Assembly: GCA_024103275.1 (NCBI GenBank) | Contig: JAGFIV010000108.1 | Span: 1 to 43,213, forward strand | Source of the DNA: Flavobacteriales bacterium | GTDB lineage: Bacteria; Bacteroidota; Bacteroidia; Flavobacteriales_F; PHOS-HE28 | DNA: 43,213 nucleotides | Reading direction: 5' to 3' | Part shown: piece after piece, positions 8,634 through 16,963 of the stretch | How positions within the stretch are numbered: position 1 is the first letter of the stretch | Layout of the letters: the number at the start of each line of letters is the position of its first letter | Notes under the pieces: model-generated | Databases searched by the model: none | Told to the model about the DNA's origin: nothing | What the model saw: only the letters and a program-made list of their open reading frames with translations | Made by a program: the position numbers and the translations under genes

Positions 8634-8990
8634 ATGACCGCCATTTCCATCATCATCATCATCCTGTCAGTCCTGCTGGGCCTGGTCGTGCTGGCCCAAA
8701 ACCCCAAAGGGGGCGGGCTTGCGGCGGGATTCACCGGTGCGCAGCAGATCGGCGGGGTGCAGCGGACGGCGGACTTCATGGAAAAGGCCACCTGGACCTT
8801 GGCCACGGCCGTCATGGTGCTGTGCCTGGTTTCGGCGTCCATCCAAGGTTCGGGCACGGCAAGCGACAATTTGGATGCGCCGATCGTGCTGGACGAGAAC
8901 CCGCAAGCCTCGGATGCGGTGGTGCCGCAGGATAGCGAAAAGGTGGCTCCCGTCACCCCGCAACCGGTGCAGGCACCGGAAGATCATTGA
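8634..8990 (+). CDS. secG: Preprotein translocase subunit SecG
   Basis: 118 residues. SecG is the small inner-membrane partner of SecYE that assists SecA-driven export. Two membrane segments are visible: about residues 3-22 (ISIIIIILSVLLGLVVLA) and 53-71. Between them is the conserved cytoplasmic loop QNPKGGGLAAGF, the family signature. The C-terminal 45 residues are an acidic, proline-rich tail with no recognisable domain, common in Bacteroidota SecG. It starts two bases after the preceding stop, and a 286-base gap then separates it from groES. Confidence 0.95.
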   Translation: MTAISIIIIILSVLLGLVVLAQNPKGGGLAAGFTGAQQIGGVQRTADFMEKATWTLATAVMVLCLVSASIQGSGTASDNLDAPIVLDENPQASDAVVPQDSEKVAPVTPQPVQAPEDH

Positions 8991-9151
8991 TCCGGGCACA
9001 CTGTATTTCAGGTGGAACGGAGGCAGTTCGTTCCGGAGAAGGTCCGCGACCGGGCGTGGAACCTCGGGGATCAATAAGGTCACCGTCCTTCTGTCTTCAA
9101 ATGGACAGCGCCGGGCCGTCCAATGGGTTCCGGTAAGGCTTGCCGTCAGCC

Positions 9152-9194
9152 TGTCAGCATGTGCCTGACACAAGACCTTGGACCAAGTGGTGTC
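9152..9194 (+). promoter_or_regulatory. Overlapping palindromes upstream of the groES promoter
   Basis: Two inverted repeats lie 28-70 bases upstream of the sigma-54-like element. The first is TGTCAG-N7-CTGACA (9152-9170), with perfect 6-base arms. The second is GACAC (9167-9171) and CTTGG-A-CCAAG (9177-9187) closed by GTGTC (9190-9194). Their position suits binding sites for a sigma-54 activator, though they could bind another regulator. No CIRCE element (the HrcA operator) was seen between secG and groES. Confidence 0.4.
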
Positions 9195-9221
9195 GTGACC
9201 TTTTTGGCAGGCATGGCGGAA

Positions 9222-9237
9222 TGGCACGGGGATCGCT
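9222..9237 (+). promoter_or_regulatory. Sigma-54-type (-24/-12) promoter of groES-groEL
   Basis: TGGCACG, four bases, then TCGCT. This matches the RpoN consensus TGGCACG-N4-TTGCW at every informative position except one (C for T in the -12 element), with the correct GG-to-GC spacing. Transcription would start near 9248, about 29 bases before the groES ATG. Confidence 0.6.
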
Positions 9238-9276
9238 AGGCGCGAGACCGCAAATCAATTCAAACCGAAACAGAAC

Positions 9277-9570
9277 ATGGCGACCAAAGTGAAGCCCCTG
9301 GCAGACCGCGTGCTCGTGGAAGCGGCGACCGCTGAGCAAACGACAAAAGGAGGGATCATCATCCCCGATACCGCAAAGGAGAAGCCCCAACGCGGCAAGG
9401 TCATCGCCATCGGCACCGGACGCATAGCCGATGACGGGAAGGTGACGCCGCTGAGCGTGAAGGTGGGCGACGAAGTGTTGTACGGCAAGTACAGCGGCAC
9501 GGAGCTCAATTTCGAAGGCAAGGATTACATGATCATGCGCGAAAGCGACATCTATGCGATCCTGAACTGA
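9277..9570 (+). CDS. groES: Co-chaperonin GroES
   Basis: 97 residues, the standard length. GroES is the heptameric lid of the GroEL folding chamber. Diagnostic features are [10 protein letters not shown] at the start, the mobile loop with [18 protein letters not shown] (about 25-43), then [13 protein letters not shown], and the C-terminal [13 protein letters not shown]. It lies 73 bases before groEL, in the usual bicistronic arrangement. A sigma-54-like promoter precedes it. This start is the only ATG that gives the normal N-terminus. Confidence 0.98.
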   Translation: MATKVKPLADRVLVEAATAEQTTKGGIIIPDTAKEKPQRGKVIAIGTGRIADDGKVTPLSVKVGDEVLYGKYSGTELNFEGKDYMIMRESDIYAILN

Positions 9571-9625
9571 GCAGATACGGGATTGGCCGTACGATTGATC
9601 GGAAACAACAGCAAAAGGGGATTGA

Positions 9626-11275
<1,650 letters not shown>

Positions 11276-11296
11276 TCCGCGCCCGTACCTGACGTG

Positions 11297-11333
11297 GAAG
11301 CCCCGGCCCCCAACGGCCGGGGCTTCTTCTTTC
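11297..11333 (+). terminator. Rho-independent terminator after groEL
   Basis: A perfect 12-base stem (GAAGCCCCGGCC with GGCCGGGGCTTC), a six-base loop CCCAAC, and a T-rich tail (TTCTTT). Confidence 0.9.
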
Positions 11334-11485
11334 CGGCCATGGCGACGTGCCTGCGGCTTTGCGCGCTTCCCCACCTGCGTCGAGGCAATACCACCTGCAC
11401 CGCTTTAGCTTGGTAAGGTCTTGGCCGGGTTGTTCACGTCTGCGGTATCTGCTCGATGATATCCCAAACAACAACCACCGACCAT

Positions 11486-12553
11486 ATGAAACGATACTCC
11501 CTCCCCATGCTGTGCCTGGCCGGCCTGATGGCCTCCAGTGTCCAGGCCCAACTGCAACGCATTGTGGTGCAAGGCAGCGGTGCGCCACAGGTGTTCACGG
11601 ACATCCATGCCGCACTGGCCGCGGCCCAGGCCAACGACAAGCTCTACTTCAGCGGCGGCACTTTCATTTCGTCAACGCCGATCGTGATCAACATGCCCTT
11701 GCACTTCATCGGTGCGGGCATAAACCCCGACAGCACCGATGTGACCAGCACCACCGAATTGAGGACCACGACGGGCAATATCACCCTCACCACGGCCGCG
11801 AGCGGGAGCACCTTCACCGGCATCGTGTTCGATGCGGCCTCGGGCCTTCAGTATGGAACGAGCGACGGTGACGACGACCCTACCGGCGTCCTCTTCCAAC
11901 GCTGCCGGACCATGTGCGCCTTCTACTTCACACAGGACCAGTTCTCCACTTCCAGCACCACCTTCGATGAGTGCATCATCAACGGCACCCTCAATGGCGG
12001 CGTCGGTGGCGAGGGCAACACGACATCCGCGACCTTCACCCGCTGCATTTTCGCCAACATCGCCGGCAACGGTGTGATCGGATCGGTGGGCAACCTGTTC
12101 GTGGACCATTGTGTGTTCATCGACGAGCAGATCTGCCACAACTCAGAAGGTGCGGTGATCCAGAACAGCATCTGCACCAGCACGACCGCCCCGGTCTACC
12201 AGAGCAACAACACCACGTTCAGGAACTGCCTTTTCAGCGGTGACGAGTACACGGGCAACTCTACCGGCGAAGTGGTGATCAATTGCCAGTTGAACGTTCC
12301 ATCCGGGAGCCTCTTCGTGAATGAGGCGGACAACGTCTTCCAGTTCACGGACGATCTGCACCTGGCTCCCGGAAGTGGCGGCGTTGGCGGTGCAAGCGAC
12401 GGTACGGATATCGGGCTTTACGGCAGCTCTTCGCCCTACAAGCCCGGCGGGGTACCGTACAACCCGCATTTCCGTGTGGCCAACATCGTCGCTGCCACCA
12501 ACCCCAATGGCGAGCTGCCGGTGAACATCCGGGTGGCCGCGCAACCCAACTGA
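11486..12553 (+). CDS. Secreted right-handed beta-helix-like protein
   Basis: 355 residues from the ATG at 11486, which opens a clear signal peptide (MKRYSLPMLCLAGLMASS, cleavage after VQAQ). An in-frame ATG at 11456 would bury that signal. The mature part begins like pectate-lyase-fold proteins (FTDIHAALAAAQANDKLYFSGGTF) and continues with short repeating strands such as TFDECIING, TFTRCIFANI, LFVDHCVFID, VIQNSICTS and TFRNCLFSG. Such a rung pattern is typical of parallel beta-helices that bind or cut polysaccharides, but no catalytic residues can be assigned. It lacks a T9SS sorting domain. It is followed after two bases by a T9SS protein and is presumably co-transcribed with it. Confidence 0.8.
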   Translation: MKRYSLPMLCLAGLMASSVQAQLQRIVVQGSGAPQVFTDIHAALAAAQANDKLYFSGGTFISSTPIVINMPLHFIGAGINPDSTDVTSTTELRTTTGNITLTTAASGSTFTGIVFDAASGLQYGTSDGDDDPTGVLFQRCRTMCAFYFTQDQFSTSSTTFDECIINGTLNGGVGGEGNTTSATFTRCIFANIAGNGVIGSVGNLFVDHCVFIDEQICHNSEGAVIQNSICTSTTAPVYQSNNTTFRNCLFSGDEYTGNSTGEVVINCQLNVPSGSLFVNEADNVFQFTDDLHLAPGSGGVGGASDGTDIGLYGSSSPYKPGGVPYNPHFRVANIVAATNPNGELPVNIRVAAQPN

Positions 12554-12555
12554 AC

Positions 12556-13500
12556 ATGAGAGCTTTCATCGCCCCTTTCGCCTGCATGGCGTTCGTGAGC
12601 GCCCAGGCCCAACAGATTGACGCGTACCGCTACTGGTTCGATGACGACGACGGTAGCATTGTTACAACCACGGTCAGTTCCACCCCGGAATTGATGCTGG
12701 CGGACGCTTGGCCGACCAACGGGCTTGAACCGGGCTTCCACACCGTGAGTTTCCAGGTCCGCGATACGAACGGCGACTGGTCCGTTCCACATTCCTCGTT
12801 CTTTGCCCGCAGCGCGTCGGATATCGTGGGGTACCGCTATTGGGTGAACGATGATGCCGCGAACCTGATGACGGGCACCATCAGTCCGAATGACGTGGTG
12901 GACCTCAACAGCGTGATTGATCCCGGCACATTGCCGAAGGACTACAACACGGTAACCATCCAATTCCGCGATGCGGATGGGGAATGGACCGTGCCTCAAG
13001 TAGCCTTGTTCGTGAAGAACACCGGCATGGTGAACGGATACCAGTATTGGATCGATGACGACGTCGCGAACCTTGCGGGCGGCAGCATTGGACCGGACAA
13101 TGTGGTGGACCTGATCACTGATCTTCCCACGCCCACGACCAACGGTGACCATGTGTTCACCATCCGCTTCAGCAGCGTGAACGGCACCTGGAGCGTTCCT
13201 CTTTCGTCCAGCTTCACCTTCGTGGTCGGCCTGGAGGAGCTGCCGGGCATCTCGGACCTGCTCCTGTTCCCGAACCCGGCCAACGAGCAGCTCAGCCTGC
13301 GCATTACCAACGCGAACACCAGACCGCTGCGCATCTCCATAATGGATGCCACGGGCCGTGAAGTGCGCGCGGAACAGGAATGGCCGGCCATCGGAACAGC
13401 CACGCGCCACTGGGACCTCTCCGGGCTGGCGGCCGGCAGCTACCGCATGAGGATCGCCTTGGGCGGCCATCAAACCACCCTGCCTTTCCAGAAGTACTGA
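12556..13500 (+). CDS. T9SS-sorted protein with three 69-residue repeats
   Basis: 314 residues with a signal peptide (MRAFIAPFACMAFVSAQAQ). Three repeats of about 69 residues begin at Y-R/Q-Y-W near 24, 93 and 162. Each starts with a D-rich YRYWxDDD motif and ends with a strand pair such as VSFQVRDTNGDWSVP. The C-terminal 75 residues are a type A T9SS sorting domain (LLLFPNPANEQLSLRI, then DATGREV, GLAAGSYRMRI). It is therefore probably a cell-surface or released protein. The aspartate clusters could bind calcium, which is inference. It is the second gene of a two-gene unit and is followed by a terminator. Confidence 0.87.
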   Translation: MRAFIAPFACMAFVSAQAQQIDAYRYWFDDDDGSIVTTTVSSTPELMLADAWPTNGLEPGFHTVSFQVRDTNGDWSVPHSSFFARSASDIVGYRYWVNDDAANLMTGTISPNDVVDLNSVIDPGTLPKDYNTVTIQFRDADGEWTVPQVALFVKNTGMVNGYQYWIDDDVANLAGGSIGPDNVVDLITDLPTPTTNGDHVFTIRFSSVNGTWSVPLSSSFTFVVGLEELPGISDLLLFPNPANEQLSLRITNANTRPLRISIMDATGREVRAEQEWPAIGTATRHWDLSGLAAGSYRMRIALGGHQTTLPFQKY

Positions 13501-13546
13501 GCCCTTCGCCCACAACGGACCCCCAGGTTGCTGGTCCGGCATCTGG

Positions 13547-13579
13547 ACAAGCCCCGGCGAAAACCGGGGCTTGTTTGTT
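13547..13579 (+). terminator. Rho-independent terminator
   Basis: An 11-base stem (ACAAGCCCCGG with CCGGGGCTTGT), loop CGAAAA, then TTGTT. It lies 46 bases after the stop of the T9SS protein gene ending at 13500. Confidence 0.85.
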
Positions 13580-13867
13580 AAGGAACCGTTGGCTTCCGCC
13601 CAGATAGCCCTACGGGAAATGCCTCGCCGCGGGCCTGGTCATTTCCCTCGTGGGCCTCATCAACGGGAACCACCTGCCCACCACCTTCAACGGCAACGAC
13701 CGGCGCTTCACGGAACAGCTGGTGATCCCTGTCCCCTGGCACGCTGTCGGTTGCGATATTGATGGACAAGCGGCGGACCTGCCGCGTAGCACACGTCCCG
13801 GATGGCCGCCCGACATGCGATGCGGACCATTCGTTGACCGTTGCCCACCATCGCCGGTGGCAACCGT
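13580..13867 (+). other. Intergenic stretch with an open, protein-like fragment
   Basis: Between the terminator and the end of the next (minus-strand) gene. A plus-strand frame is open from 13608 to 13895 and reads, without a start codon, a possible membrane segment (CLAAGLVISLVGLING) followed by NHLPTTFNGNDRRF and LVIPVPWHAV. It looks like a piece of a membrane protein gene, but it has neither a credible start nor a recognisable family. It may be a remnant. Confidence 0.3.
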
Positions 13868-13875
13868 TCACAATT

Positions 13876-15345
13876 TCAGCACACGGAAGGAGTAGTTGCC
13901 GGGCCCTTCGATACGAAGCACGTAGGCACCCGCCGGGATGGAACGGACCCCAATTCCCGCGGCCCCTGCGTGATGGGCCACTGCCCAGATGCCCAGATGC
14001 GGCCAACGGCGTCGACCAGCCGGTAGGTCCACGGCTTGGCAGACAGGCCTTGCACCCGGAGAAGGTCCGATACCGGATTCGGGTACACGGTGATCGGCCT
14101 GGTGGCCAGCTCATCCACGCCCAGCAGGATGTTCGTCACGCATGAAGCATAACCCGGATGATGCCACAAGAGGTCCTGCCAGTGGAAGTAGCAGGTGGTG
14201 CGCGTGGAATCGGGAAAGCCATAATGGTAGCCCAAGGTTGCGGGCATGCGCGGCGCCAGCGGCCCGTGGATGCTTCCCATGCCCTCGATCCACGTGTCCG
14301 TGAAGACGTCTTCCAAGGTCTGCGGGTATTCGCTGAAATGGTAGAGGCGGTGCGGGTAGCCCGCGATCATCACCGTATCGATGGATTCGACCGTCAGGTA
14401 TGGGCTCAGTGCACCGAAGTCCGGGTAGCGCACGGAATCGCCCACCTGCACATTGAAGTTGTAAAGCGTGTCAATGACGTTCAGCGTGTCCAGGAAGAGT
14501 ACGAACCCGCCCACTTGCCGGGCAGCGCCTCGGAAGGTGCTGTTCGGTGAGCCGTCCCACGTGTGTTGCGCGTGCAGGCGGTTCCACGTTTCCCCAGCGA
14601 AGTTCATGCTACCGCTGAAGAAGTATCGCGTTGTGCGCGTGGCGGCGAAGTTGGGATTCTGGATGTTCCCTTCCGGATAGGTGCGGGCCACGTACCACAT
14701 GCCCAAGGGGTCATCAAAGCGGATGGCGGCGGGGACCGGTTCCTCCAGTGCGCACTGCGGCACTTGCGTGTTGATCCAGGAAATGGTGCTGTCCGCATAG
14801 CAGCGCAGTCCCGTGTACAATTCTCCGTCGCATTGTGGCCACACCCAGGTGAAGGGTGTGCTGGACGGCCCCAAGCGCTCCGTCACTTCCGTGATCGGGC
14901 AGTACATGATGCCCAGGCTGGAAGCCACCGACACGGTCCAGTTGCGGAGCATCTCATCGGCCACCTGCACGGAGCCGGTATCGGCCACGGTCCAAAGGAG
15001 CGTATCCCCTGCAACCGGCGTGGGCCATGAATCGCCGGGCACCGCATCCCAACGGAAGAGCAGTTCGAAAGTGTTCTCAAACTCATTCCAATAGAAGAGC
15101 GAGTCGTTGCTCTCGTGATGGAATCGGGGTGTGTCGTAACAGGTCGACCAGCCTCTGGTCTTCTGCAGTTTCATGCAAAAGCGTCCTTCAATGATCGTAT
15201 CGCCCACCACCTCGATCATGGCCACGGTGGAATCCGGGCTGCAACAGTGGATCTGCTTGTAGGTCCATACGGCCCCAACAGGCGCCCACGATTGTGCAGA
15301 GACCAGCAACGGGAACAGGAAGAGCAGAGTAAGGATCTTCCGCAT
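13876..15345 (-). CDS. Secreted T9SS-type protein with frameshifted sorting domain
   Basis: 489 residues in the frame as read, with a signal peptide (MRKILTLLFLFPLLVSAQ). The body is beta-rich with many Trp and Asp residues and no family I recognise. Near the C-terminus a normal type A sorting domain begins (ITVYPNPVSDLLRVQG, then YRLVDAVGRIWASGQW). It then loses sense after GPRELG, ending RRVPTCFVSKGP and stopping at 13876. In the neighbouring frame the expected ending continues perfectly (VRSIPAGAYVLRIEGP, then FRVLKL) to a stop at 13868-13870. The break falls in a run of four Gs (13948-13951 as Cs on the plus strand), so one G is probably missing, by real mutation or sequencing error. Without the true end, T9SS export would probably fail. 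Confidence 0.8.
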   Translation of the reverse strand: MRKILTLLFLFPLLVSAQSWAPVGAVWTYKQIHCCSPDSTVAMIEVVGDTIIEGRFCMKLQKTRGWSTCYDTPRFHHESNDSLFYWNEFENTFELLFRWDAVPGDSWPTPVAGDTLLWTVADTGSVQVADEMLRNWTVSVASSLGIMYCPITEVTERLGPSSTPFTWVWPQCDGELYTGLRCYADSTISWINTQVPQCALEEPVPAAIRFDDPLGMWYVARTYPEGNIQNPNFAATRTTRYFFSGSMNFAGETWNRLHAQHTWDGSPNSTFRGAARQVGGFVLFLDTLNVIDTLYNFNVQVGDSVRYPDFGALSPYLTVESIDTVMIAGYPHRLYHFSEYPQTLEDVFTDTWIEGMGSIHGPLAPRMPATLGYHYGFPDSTRTTCYFHWQDLLWHHPGYASCVTNILLGVDELATRPITVYPNPVSDLLRVQGLSAKPWTYRLVDAVGRIWASGQWPITQGPRELGSVPSRRVPTCFVSKGPATTPSVC

Positions 15346-15404
15346 GGATGGTGCAATCTACGGGGAAGACACGGCAAGCGGGAGCGATGCTGCCTGGGTG
15401 ATGC

Positions 15405-15590
15405 TCACCCCCTCAACGCCTCCTCCAGACCCTTTTTCGTCTGGGCGTTCGTCCCCACCTCGGCGATGGAGATGCGCAGGGAGCCTATGCACTCGAACAT
15501 GGCATAGCGCTTGGGATGGGCCTGGGTCGTGCGCAGCAGGCCCTGGAACTTAGCGGCCCACCAGGCGGTTCGTTTTCGAAGAAGTTGTGC
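15405..15590 (-). pseudogene. Decayed 3' fragment of a second mfd
   Basis: On the minus strand this encodes a second copy of the Mfd C-terminus. From KFQGLLRT to the stop, 39 of 48 residues match the intact Mfd. At DNA level 15405-15551 matches 16964-17110 with about 18 differences in 147 bases and no gap. Upstream of KFQGLL, about 19 extra bases shift the frame; beyond them homology resumes briefly in another frame (KHNFFEN against KHAFFES) and then stops. There is no start or ATPase core, so it cannot be functional. It lies in the same orientation as mfd, on the far side of the ATPase gene. Confidence 0.85.
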
Positions 15591-15655
15591 TTCAACCGGG
15601 GGCAATGCACCGGGTTTTGCGTGTAAGTTGCCTTTGTAGTTAATTCGTAAGGTGA

Positions 15656-16897
15656 ATGATTATCATGCATGCCATGAAAACGCTCCCTCGCGTTGCGACA
15701 TCCGCTTTGGAAGAACGCCTTCGGGTGATGCCGGCCGTGGTGCTCATGGGTGCCCGGCAGACCGGGAAGAGTACGCTGGCCGCCAAGCTCGCCAATGGGG
15801 AACGGCGCTACCACTCACTGGACGATCTCGATGTGCTCGATACCGTACGACGCGATCCCGGGGCGTTGCTTGGTGGCCGATCGCCGGTGACGTTGGATGA
15901 AGTGCAACGCGCCCCCACTCTTTTGCCCGCCGTGAAGCGGGCCATCGACAAGGACCGGAAGCCCGGACGATTTCTGCTTACCGGCAGCGCCAACCTGCTG
16001 CTGATGCGCCAAGTGTCGGAATCCCTCGCGGGGCGGGCCAGCTATGTGACACTTTGGCCCATGACGCGGCGCGAACAGTTGGGACTGGGCAGCGCCGGGC
16101 GTTGGGAGGAGCTGCTGGCCACACCGGACGAGCAGTGGCACGAATTGTTGACCGCCATGAGCGAACAGGCCCCCAAGGGTGATTGGCGTGCGCTCGCAGG
16201 TCGAGGTGGATTTCCGACACCCGCCTTGGAATTGGGCACTAGGGGGGAACGGGCCATCTGGTTCGATGGCTACATCCGGACCTATCTCGAACGCGATCTG
16301 CAGGACCTGGCTTCCATTGGGTCCTTGCCCGATCTTCGCCGCTTGATGCGCGCGGCCTGCCTGCGCTTGGGCCAGATGCTCAACCAGACCGAATTGGGCC
16401 GTGACACGGCCTTGCCGCAGCCGACGGTACACCGTTGGCTCAACCTGCTCGAAACCTCGTACATGCTGGTGCGCCTGCCCGCGTTTGCCATCAACCGTAC
16501 CAAACGGCTCATCAAGACGCCAAAGATCTATTGGGGCGACACGGGTGTGGCCCTCCACTTAGGCGGGCAGGGCAAGCCCGAAGGGGCACACCTGGAAAAC
16601 CTGGTACTCCTCGACCTGCTTACCTGGCGCGATACACGCGTGAAACACGCGGAACTCGGTTACTGGCGGACCTCCACCGGGGAAGAAGTGGACTTCGTCA
16701 TTGAGGCGGACGGCGCATTGCTGCCCATCGAGGTGAAGGCCACCACCCGCCCACGGCTGGCCGATTGCGCCCACTTGCGCAGCTTCCGCACTGAATACGG
16801 CAGGAAGGCCCGTGCCGGCCTGTTGCTGCATGGCGGTGACACGCTCGAGTGGCTCACTGCTGATGTGCTGGCGGCGCCATGGTGGATGGTGCTTTGA
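15656..16897 (+). CDS. ATP-binding protein, AAA_14/DUF4143 type
   Basis: 413 residues from the ATG at 15656; ATGs at 15665 and 15674 are also possible. The N-terminal half is a P-loop ATPase: Walker A GARQTGKST at 32-40, Walker B VTLDE with D81 and E82, and a sensor-like FLLTGSANLLL near 108. The C-terminal half matches DUF4143, with ELGYWRTSTGEEVDFVIE and LLPIEVKATTRP, a pattern resembling the PD-(D/E)xK nuclease fold. These proteins are common accessory genes of unknown role, scattered by horizontal transfer. The gene is convergent with mfd, 66 bases away, and lies between two copies of the mfd 3' end. The sequence just before its start is AT-richer than its surroundings. Confidence 0.9.
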   Translation: MIIMHAMKTLPRVATSALEERLRVMPAVVLMGARQTGKSTLAAKLANGERRYHSLDDLDVLDTVRRDPGALLGGRSPVTLDEVQRAPTLLPAVKRAIDKDRKPGRFLLTGSANLLLMRQVSESLAGRASYVTLWPMTRREQLGLGSAGRWEELLATPDEQWHELLTAMSEQAPKGDWRALAGRGGFPTPALELGTRGERAIWFDGYIRTYLERDLQDLASIGSLPDLRRLMRAACLRLGQMLNQTELGRDTALPQPTVHRWLNLLETSYMLVRLPAFAINRTKRLIKTPKIYWGDTGVALHLGGQGKPEGAHLENLVLLDLLTWRDTRVKHAELGYWRTSTGEEVDFVIEADGALLPIEVKATTRPRLADCAHLRSFRTEYGRKARAGLLLHGGDTLEWLTADVLAAPWWMVL

Positions 16898-16963
16898 TGC
16901 CACCTGGGGCACAGGGAACCACTGGCTCGAAGATGCTCGAATGATTTCGCATCGCGGTGCATT

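Noticed and set aside
15485..15814. Minus-strand 109-residue frame across the start of the ATPase gene
   Set aside because: Shadow plus a few residues of the mfd remnant (KHNFFEN); no start or function of its own.
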